From NCBI GenBank assembly GCA_034770075.1, contig CM068383.1:42427222-42491221 (forward strand): DNA of 64,000 nt, given 5' to 3'. The DNA is from Aralia elata (taxonomy: Eukaryota; Streptophyta; Magnoliopsida; Apiales; Araliaceae). This document shows, in pieces, positions 56,382 through 64,000 of the stretch; positions within the stretch are counted from its first letter, which is position 1; every line of letters begins with the position of its first letter. The notes under the pieces were generated by a model, which ran no database searches, was not told the DNA's origin, and was given only the letters and a program-made list of their open reading frames with translations. Made by a program: the position numbers and the translations under genes.

Positions 56382-58229
56382 TCGTTAGGGATATTTGTAT
56401 GTATAGACATAAATAATAAACCTCATTCACGCATGACCGTGCAACGTGAGATTTCCTAATGTGGGGTTGGCTACATTTAGTAGGATTATTAAAGTAAGTT
56501 CTATAAGTTATACGGATCCCAAACGAGGAAGTTTAATTTGCATTTATGGGACTAACGACCCAACACCGATTTTTGTTAATTAGATTCGGTCTCTTTAAAC
56601 AAGCGGGTTTTAGTGCATGAAATGGTCCTAATAATTATCCTAAATTATAGACAACCCCACCCACTTAAAAACAAAATTTGGTTGTAAAAAATACCAGGAT
56701 TTTAATGGGCTTGGGATTATAATTTCGCACTTGATTGCCAAACTTTAGATTTCCATGCTTCCTATTGTTGGGCTAGTTGGTTACTATAGAATGTCTGGGT
56801 TCGAGGAGAACACGAAAGTAAATATATATGGCCATCTCTCGATGACACCCAATATCCATATCCACAACTAAAATCCACAAGTGATAGACTGAATGTGAAC
56901 ACCCTAGTTGAATAACGCTCTATAACTATCTATTTGAAATTACAATCACAAGGGCAGTTTATGAACGCAAGTTTTCCATTGGCCATCACATGGTGCCTTC
57001 GGTTAATATCTCTATCCTAAGCACGAAACATAATTGCACGAGGAAATGTAATTAATTATGAACATATGCTTAGCTATAATGAGTTCTTAATTTATATTTT
57101 CTTTCTCAATTCCATATAAATTATCAACTGTAATTGGTGATCAAGACAATTATACAACATTGAAGTATAAATTATGTTAGACATTAATTCTTAAAACCAA
57201 CTAGTAAAAATAAGGAAGCATTTACAAATCGTAGTCATGCAAAAGATCCATTTAATCCCAAGAGTTAAAATTTAGTTCATAAATAAAATATACTATAGGT
57301 CACCATGCACAATTGGTTCATCATCATAGTTATCAGGTAGGAAAATTATAATCAAAAATAGAAATATATTCAAGCCCTCCCCTGTTTCCGTTCTGCAACT
57401 TCTGATGATTTTCCAAGTTGTGGTTGATACGTCTTTTTCCTTGCTCCCAATCTCCCAAATTTTGCATACATTTAGCTCCATTTCTTCAAATTTTCCAAAT
57501 GCCCAAAAATCGCTCAGCTGGACTATTTCTAATTTTTGAAGCTAATATGCAGTAAACTCCTCTATTTTGCGGTGGTGGGAGGAGAGCTAAAAATTGAATT
57601 CCAAAATTGGCTTTAATTAATGCATGCATGAATTGTCCTATTTTGGACTTATTAGTGATTCCCGACTACTATAATGTTCGATAACCCACTGAATTCCTCA
57701 AAATCAAGGCACAACCCCATTTTCTGATAATTGCTCGCTTCGTGGTTGGAACGTGCTGCATGGCTGTGCCTGGCGACAGGAGCAGTTGCGTCGTGCGCCC
57801 TATTGTAAAAGGGGTGGCTGCAGCTGCGCCGGGGGCCCACGTGGCACACGAATGTTTGTGAGCAGGACAGGAGGGGCGAAAGCTGCGCCCGTTCCCCTTA
57901 GTATAAAGGCGCGCAGCTGCGCCGGATGTGCCAAGTTGGCATGACAGTGCTGCTGTTGGATAATATCTCTACTCTCAAGTCCTACACAATCAGACCTAAA
58001 AAACAAATACATAAATAGCCTCCCATCCACAAATTGCACAACCACCGAGAGCCCAAATATACCAAAAACTATTGCAAAAGCCGGTTATAATGAGAATAGT
58101 GAATCAAAACCGAAACAAGATGAAAGAGAGGGAAAAATGTCATGTAAATTACAATAGATAGAGTGATTAGATAAAGCAACTAAATGTGAACAAAAATAGT
58201 ATCCAATAAGTAGGTATGAAACCTACGTT
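56382..58229 (-). mobile_element. Athila 5' LTR, insertion-rich and truncated (about 1.85 kb)
   Basis: It aligns with 46134-47717 throughout but is about 260 bases longer, mostly by many single-base and short insertions and a few longer ones (for example near 56455-56500). The outer end stops at ...AAACCTAC (58229), a few bases short of the expected TTATCA. GCGCAGCTGCGC units lie near 57820 and 57910. Confidence 0.75.
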
Positions 58230-60330
58230 TCAGCCCGTAGAGAAATTGTTTGCATATCTACTCAAATAAAGGTTAACCACTACAAAATCCGGAGGCCCAT
58301 GACTCCAGCAAAAAGGTTATGGATAGGGACGGGATTCCTATTCCTTAAGTATGTTAAGAATAAGGGGTCTTGTCTAGTTTTATGTTGAAAATGGTTTCCA
58401 AAGATTAAGTTTGGGACAACATAAGACAAGTGCAGATTATGTTGGGATATCCTAAAGACAGTTTTAGGGTATATTATTACTTTTATTCCTACTCCGTATT
58501 GCCCGTCAATTAGATAATGGGGTTTATCATGAAAGGAGTTAGTGGGAGGGTAATAGACTCTTGAAGGAGCTTCAAGAATCCACAAAGCACTTTAAGGTCG
58601 AAACCGACGGAACCTGTAGATAGACCTATTGTACCAACTATTCGAATCGTAAATATTGGCGTAAAGAGTACCGAAGTATATCCTGGGAGGTATGCATTCA
58701 TCATAGCAGGATATGATGATGAGGATACGCATCTTAGAGGATGATGATCCGAGTTTTTATACGATGGTGGCGATGAGTAGAAGACACTCAGAGAAAAAGG
58801 CAGCGATGACCATGGAATTCGAAATGGTCCACCATGTATGAGACACCAAGTATAGACTCAGGTTACTCCACAAAAGGACATCGTGCCTAGAGTGTGGAAT
58901 ATGGTTCGTTAAGAGAAAGACTGGGGGGGGGGCAAATGGCAAGGTGTGAGACCTATAAGACCAGACCTATTTAAAAGGTTTTTCAAGTCAAGGAGTTGGA
59001 TTTGATAAAACCTTATTACCGAGGTATATGCTCAAGTCCATTTGGATTTTGTTTGTGATTACAAACGTATTAAGAAACTCTGGCAAAATGGAATGTGGGT
59101 AACGCCCTCCTTCCTCAATGAAAGACACTTGTGGAGAATGTAATGTATGATACAACCAGAGGACATTTGTTTCAAAGGTTGAAGCAAAATCGTGTTTTAA
59201 AGCTACAATGATCCATTGATGGATTGTAAGCATAGCTTCTCAAAGATGGTACATTCGTTTTGATGACGACTAAATTCAAAGAGTTTGATTTTATTCAAAA
59301 ACCCAAGAATGAAACTAGTGTGTACCAATAAGGGTAAGTGGGACGCGCTGTGATAATTCTTAGTATTATATGTTGATATACCTACTGATATGAATTAAAA
59401 CACCAATGCTACAAATCACGAATGATAAAATTGTCTAAACATTCCTCCATGAATGACTTGGGAGGAGGCCATTCTTATAAATTAGGGATATAAATCTATT
59501 TCGATCGATTTAAAAAGGATGTACGGCTAGACCCCAAGGAACGTATTGTCATTGGATGCTTAAGGTGGTTTTAGCATGACAAATTCCGAAAGAGGTTTCA
59601 TGATGCATGAGCCATGGAGTGTATATATTTCTCTAAAATTGTCTCCAATTAAAAGGAGAGATCGCATGAGTTACTATCATGTATGCAGGTGAATATACAA
59701 GGGCCTGATGTTGATCAGTCATATTCTGGAGATGTAATCACTTGTAATACAGTGATACACATCTTTAAGGTAACTTAAACGGTTATGGAAGATGTGAATC
59801 TTGATTCATGGTTGCGGTCTGAATTAATAATAAATCAAAAACTATAGGGCTAAACAGGACTCCAAGTTTTTCAGACTGCCCAAGATGATAAAAAATCTTC
59901 TTTATGGTAAATACGTCTACCATAAAAGGTGGTGCAGTGAATTAGAAAAGGTTCACACAACAGCAAACGAGTTGCTGGTTTAGTGACAAAGACAAAGTAT
60001 ATAGCTGCTAAATGAGATTGCAAGTCTAATTGCTTTGGATGAAAAAGTTCATTACAGAACGAGGTATAGTTCCTAAGTATTCATCTTCGATTCAAACAAG
60101 TGTTGCGGCACTTTCATTTGGATTAGTGGAATCAGTGAAAGAGGAAAAATAGGAATTATAGGGATAGTCGCACTATGGAAATTAACATTGCATATCCATC
60201 TACTGAAGCTTTAGTCCAAACAACACATCACTTAGATAAGAAGGGTATTAGATACCATGGCGATTGGCTTTTAGTGCAAGTGGTGAGGATTGAAAGTAGT
60301 ATGCACACAAGTCCAATCATATATTTGATA
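58230..60330 (+). pseudogene. pol: Decayed Ty1/copia pol (RT to RNase H)
   Basis: No long frame survives, but a series of motifs can be read in changing frames. A KGFSSQGVG-like RT motif lies near 58973, an RF.MH.S.RG-like segment near 59560-59620 and an AVNWK-like RNase H start near 59935. Y-AAK-like and KKFITERGIVPK-like sequence follows near 60000-60075. The order matches copia RT followed by RNase H with no integrase after it, so this is not gypsy. Stops and shifts are dense. Lineage within Ty1/copia cannot be given. Confidence 0.6.
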
Positions 60331-61129
60331 TGATGTAGCATATACTTTGTATTATTATTTTGTTTGTTAAAGTCATTTTTCATTATCTTACATTGGTGAT
60401 GTTATATTAAATTGGATAAAACCCATAGTTTTGAACAATGCTTTTAGAATCATGATGGGGGTAATGCTAATGAGATCTAAAATTCTAGTTAGCTCACAAA
60501 CTAAAAATCGTTCCTAATCAAGGGAATACTAAAAAGGGGATTACGTGAAATCGGATAGATTAGTAACATACGTTGCCTTGCTCTTATAAAGAGGATGATT
60601 GATCTTCCTAATCATTTATGTGGAGACCATTAAAGCAAGTCTTGTAGGTGTTTATTAGAGAATAAGTTCATCTGAACGTGGCTCGCTAAGGAAATACCTA
60701 ATGGAGTTTTACTCGTTGTCAATAGGAATTCCTCTAGTGATAGTAGTACAAGTGAACTTGGACCTTGAGATCATCATAGTATCTTGTGTGTGATGAGATA
60801 TACTTTGACATGTCCCTTAAGACCCTTAGGCTAAAACAAACGTGCATGATTGGGAATACTAAGTTACTACAGGGAGATAGGTGAATGATCAACAAATAAA
60901 TCTACCACTTCATAGTAAAAGTGAGCGCTTCAATGACCACTATTTCAATCAATAAATTCGACGACTCCACCTACTAATTCCCCACAATCAGAATGTCTAC
61001 TTAGAAGAGGAGTTTTCTAATTTGCAATATAAGAGTTGTGCATATTTTGCGAATCGAACATTATAAATACTTAAATAAAATAAGACATGACACTAACATT
61101 CCATGTCTTATATTTAATTGGGACATTTG
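60331..61129 (+). other. Probable copia 3' flank; no gene seen
   Basis: This AT-rich stretch after the RNase H remnant has no supportable ORF. It may include part of the copia 3' LTR, but its ends cannot be placed because of the gap at 61130. Confidence 0.3.
61080..61111. repeat. 10 bp perfect inverted repeat next to the gap
   Basis: ATAAGACATG (61080-61089) and CATGTCTTAT (61102-61111) are separated by 12 bases. This lies 18 bases before the run of N. Confidence 0.75.
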
Positions 61130-61229
61130 NNNNNNNNNNNNNNNNNNNNNNNNNNNNNNNNNNNNNNNNNNNNNNNNNNNNNNNNNNNNNNNNNNNNNNN
61201 NNNNNNNNNNNNNNNNNNNNNNNNNNNNN
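61130..61229. other. Assembly gap, 100 N
   Basis: Exactly 100 N, the usual placeholder for a gap of unknown size. Sequence on the two sides belongs to different elements (copia on the left, Athila on the right). Confidence 0.99.
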
Positions 61230-61298
61230 ATCGTAAGGGGAATTGGATAAAAACAGGGAGCGAGGTTAGGTCAGGCCGAGGACTATAAACCAAGCGCT

Positions 61299-61318
61299 TG
61301 ATGGGAGGTAACCCATTA
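61299..61318 (+). ncRNA. Post-pol hairpin with AGGTAA loop
   Basis: ATGGG (61301-61305), loop AGGTAA, CCCAT (61312-61316), extended by a T-A and a wobble pair. It is the counterpart of 50650-50667 with a different stem. Confidence 0.6.
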
Positions 61319-61614
61319 TCTCAAGTCGTATCCTTTATGTTTTGTTGATTATATTTTAATTCGCGCAAGTTTTCAAATTTTCATGTTTTTAAATTTCAAT
61401 GCAATGTGTTTGTGTTAGTTTAAGCTTGTGACTTTGATTTGCCTATTTAGGACCATTCTTTGCTCATATTGTCTTCTATATGTTTGGTATGTTCGCATTG
61501 TATCAGGTTGGGTGTGTGTTTGAGGATGGCCATTGCTTTGAATTGTGAAAAATCAAGGTTTGGGATACAGCCGGGGTTGGAGACGCGGCTGAGCTCGTGA
61601 AGAATAAAATTCCC

Positions 61615-61673
61615 GCCCCGGCGAGAGCTCACCCCGGCGACAATTCCTGGCTTATTTTGCTCGCCCCAGCGAG
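61615..61673 (+). repeat. CTCGCCCC-GCGAG palindromes in Athila
   Basis: CTCGC-ccca-GCGAG (61660-61673) and two related units (CCCGCCCCGGCGAGAG and CACCCCGGCGA) are the same motif as at 9315-9475 in a different lineage. Confidence 0.7.
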
Positions 61674-62368
61674 ACTAAAAAAAAATTTTATTTTATGCCC
61701 AAGCCGGATTTGTATTGTCATTCACACTTCCAAACTCATTCTTCCCCTCTCCCACACAGATTCATCTTCAACCCCCTGAGCATTCAAAAAGTATTCATCT
61801 CCAAAATTGAAGGTAACATCAAACAACTTCTTTTGCTAACTCAAAGCAAGGTACTCACTCCAAATTTTTGCATACAAGTAAGATCAAATAGTCAATCGTG
61901 TGGGGTATTCTTGGTTAGTTCAAACTGTTTATACTTGGATTTGCATTGGGTAATCATATATTGTTCAAATTTGCATAAGTATAAATTGGTTACCCAATTG
62001 AGTTTGTGTTGGCCTCAATTGGAGGATTTGGGGTTATTCATTGCTATGATTTGATTGGAATCAATAACTTAGCAATTTTTGTTGAAAACTGAGTTTGGGG
62101 GAGGAATTTGATGAAGAATTTTAGTCAGCACACATCACGTAGTCAAACGTATGGTCTAAAGAAAGTTGGCCATGGGGGATTGAGCATTGTTGGGTTATAA
62201 GGAATTGCTTGGTTTATTATCCGAATGTCGTCCCAATGCAAGTTCCTGAGCCATAAACTGTTACCAGTTTATCCACCATCAGACTCAAATGTTTAGAGGG
62301 CTATTGGTCGAGCATGATGCTTGGGCCAATCAGGGAAAAGTTCTCAGTATTCATTTATTTAACTTATA

Positions 62369-62408
62369 AACAATGAGGACATTGTTCACTTAAGAGTTTG
62401 GGGGTGGA
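62369..62408 (+). promoter_or_regulatory. First hairpin plus PPT-like motif of the + strand Athila
   Basis: AACAATG / loop AGGA / CATTGTT (62369-62386) is a perfect 7 bp stem. AGTTTGGGGGTGG follows from about 62394. It is the counterpart of 48853-48889. Confidence 0.65.
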
Positions 62409-62870
62409 TCATATAGCATTGGCATCACAGTTACATAGCTTATGTTTGTTATTTGTGCATTTTAATGTGTGTTTGCTATTTTGAAAAAAATAAAAAAAAT
62501 TAAAAAAATTATTTTTATTATGTGTCTCTTGAGCATTTGTTTTAATTTGATTTTGAACTACAATCCCATGGTCTATGACAAGAACTTGTTTTGAATTGAA
62601 GTTTCTAAACTCATGGAAAATGGATAAATGTTGCTTAGTCCTTGTGCTTAAATCGTTATTGTTGGTTATTGTTTTGCTTTATGCATCCTTTCACTTTTGC
62701 ACCTTTACCCCGCCTCCTGAGGTATTGAGCTAGTTGTATGCTTAGAGAAGGCGCTTTTGTAATCTGAATTGCTTATGGGAAAATATCTATACAACTCTAG
62801 AACCTCGTTTAAACATCACTCGATAGCCAAGGTATCCAAATTTGTTGTGTTTGAAGTGTTGGTCTTGTGG

Positions 62871-63078
62871 TGAGTTGAGATGGAGCGTATAAAACGCACT
62901 CACTCATGGACACAGGCGTAGGAGAGATAGAGCGTAAAACGTCCTTCTCTTATAATTTTTGATAAAAAGTAAGAAATTTATGTATATCAAATCTCGTGTT
63001 GGGTTGTGATGGAGCGTAAAATGCACTCACCCAAATGAGTGGACTTAGGATAAGTTGGAGCATAAAATGAACTTATCT
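62871..63078 (+). ncRNA. Four consecutive hairpins with a shared GGAGCRTAAAAYG tip
   Basis: Outer stems are TGAGT/ACTCA (62871, 62902), AGAGA/TCTCT (62923, 62946), TTGGGT/ACCCAA (62999, 63029) and GATAAGT/ACTTATC (63049, 63071). Each encloses a small inner stem closing an AAA-type loop: GCGT/ACGC, GCGT/ACGT, GCGT/ATGC and CAT/ATG. The tips are alike and the outer stems unrelated, so pairing rather than sequence is kept. A fifth member is at 48363-48393. Confidence 0.7.
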
Positions 63079-63441
63079 AGAGTACTTTGATTTTCAATTT
63101 TTTGAAAAATTGTGATGTGTATACCTTTGTAGTGAGTGATGTGTTAGGCATGTAGTTTTTGGTGGTTTATTTTTGATTATTTCATAAGGTAATGGGGTTG
63201 CATAGCTTCATCCGAGCTTGATTGGATTAGTGTCATTGGGTATACTCACACCACAACACGGACAGGGTACCTAAAGCAAGCTATGACTAACTAATTTGTA
63301 AAATTCTAGACTTGCAACGTTTTGAGTAGTTTCCTTGAATTTTTATTGTGTTTATGCTTTTGAGACCATTGGTTAGCTTATTAACTCATTGCTCAAGATA
63401 GTTTTTATTTAGAAATGTTTAATTTTTATAGTTTTGTGTGT

Positions 63442-63481
63442 TTTGCTTGAGGACAAGCAAAGGTTTAAGTTTGGGGGTATT
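63442..63481 (+). promoter_or_regulatory. Athila hairpin plus polypurine tract, + strand
   Basis: TTTGCTTG / loop AGGA / CAAGCAAA (63442-63461) is a perfect 8 bp stem. TTTAAGTTTGGGGGTATT (63464-63481) follows and runs into the LTR. Confidence 0.85.
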
Positions 63482-64000
63482 TGATGTCGTGTGTTTTATA
63501 TACACAAAGTTGGGTACTTTTAGCCTTAATAATTTGTAAGTCTTTAGCTATTTCCGTTTGGTTTTATGTGTTTTCATCGTATTGTTGTGTAATGTAGTTT
63601 CTGTAATTATTTTTATTTGTATTTTGTGTGCCGTTTTATGTGTTTTTACGTTGTTTTGTTAATGGTATTGAAATAAAGGCCCCTTGGATCGAATGCGTTT
63701 TTGGCTTGAAATCTAGGCATTCCCTGCTGCTTGTTTCTCCATTTTACCCATGATGCACTCCGGTATCACTCACAACTTCAAAGAACGAAAGTTGTTGATT
63801 TTGATCTATAGCTTTCCAGAACAACTGGAATCATCCTATTTGAAGTTCGTTATGAGAGAGTGATGAATGTATGGTTCATTTTACCATCAGGATTCTGCAA
63901 TGACATTTTACATAGCAGTTGCTTTCGGGCTCCAATTTGAAACCTTTCTTCGGACCATTATTCTTCGACGTGCTCCAGTTTATAAAAGTGTGTAGAGCTA
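63482..64000 (+). mobile_element. Athila 3' LTR, cut by the window end
   Basis: It starts TGATGTCGTGTG directly after the PPT. Its sequence is not close to the Athila LTR at 46134-47717, so it belongs to a different Athila family. No gene is visible. Confidence 0.75.

Larger units (their letters stand above)
61230..62368 (+). mobile_element. Athila 3' region after pol, + strand; no third ORF
   Basis: It begins at the very end of pol (the GGGAGGTAACCC hairpin follows). No ORF like that at 48916-50067 is present; ORFs at 61597-62054 lack known motifs. CTCGCCCC-type palindromes lie at 61568-61591 and 61615-61673. The remainder is noncoding. Confidence 0.55.

Noticed and set aside
58230..61129. 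Host gene in the region before the gap
   Set aside because: Readable fragments follow Ty1/copia RT and RNase H order; no other coding signal is seen.
61597..62054. Possible third ORF of the + strand Athila
   Set aside because: Short, starts inside the palindrome cluster and shows no similarity to the ORF at 48916-50067.
1..64000. tRNA or rRNA genes
   Set aside because: No cloverleaf with box A and B sequences or rRNA-like stretch was noticed; the only tRNA-related sequences are primer-binding sites.

Overview
This is an intergenic block of a repeat-rich flowering-plant nuclear genome. I see no host gene, rRNA or tRNA. Almost everything I can place belongs to LTR retrotransposons: Ty3/gypsy chromoviruses (Tekay-type plus a CRM/Reina-like one), Ty3/gypsy Tat and Athila elements, and a decayed Ty1/copia pol. 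Species cannot be named from the sequence.

Layout. 1-4204: a ~4.2 kb Tekay-like 3' LTR whose body lies left of the window. 4205-10076: a broken chromovirus gag-pol on the + strand with an intact integrase frame and an LTR-like tail. 10077-10291: a piece of Athila integrase. At 10292 begins the LTR of a minus-strand Tekay element. That single LTR is split into three pieces (10292-11436, 24093-24896, 43079-43898) by two nested insertions. The first is a complete + strand Tekay element (11437-24092, 3.3 kb LTRs, tRNA-iMet-type primer site, TSD TTACA/TTATA). The second is a complete minus-strand Tat element (24897-43073, LTRs almost identical, tRNA-Arg-type primer site, perfect ACTGT TSD). The host Tekay's pol follows at 44008-45462 and is fused at about 45470 to an Athila gag. 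45470-58229 is a minus-strand Athila arrangement with gag, PBS, LTR, PPT, 3' noncoding region, an intact third ORF (48916-50067), pol, gag, PBS and a noisy LTR. 58230-61129 is decayed Ty1/copia pol. A run of 100 Ns follows (61130-61229). 61230-64000 is the 3' end and LTR start of a + strand Athila.

The nesting gives a relative order: Athila fragment, then minus-strand Tekay, then + strand Tekay and Tat. The Tat element looks youngest by its LTRs. It encodes gag, protease, RT, a degenerate RNase H, a second archaeal-type RNase H and integrase on the minus strand. On the opposite strand, between integrase and the 3' LTR, it carries two further genes: a plant-mobile-domain (PMD)-like protein with a GT-AG intron, and a DUF7745-like protein.

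The most unusual signals are structural. (1) A hairpin sits directly 5' of the polypurine tract in every lineage where that junction is visible, and stem sequences differ while pairing is kept. (2) The two Athila elements share three covarying hairpin types in the 3' region, including a run of four hairpins with one conserved tip and unrelated outer stems. (3) Nearly every element family carries its own short GC-rich palindrome, scattered in clusters through LTRs, gag linkers and UTRs; one palindrome is shared by two lineages. Indel noise at about 55.9-58.2 kb and homopolymer-linked frame breaks in the young Tat element suggest local sequence errors.
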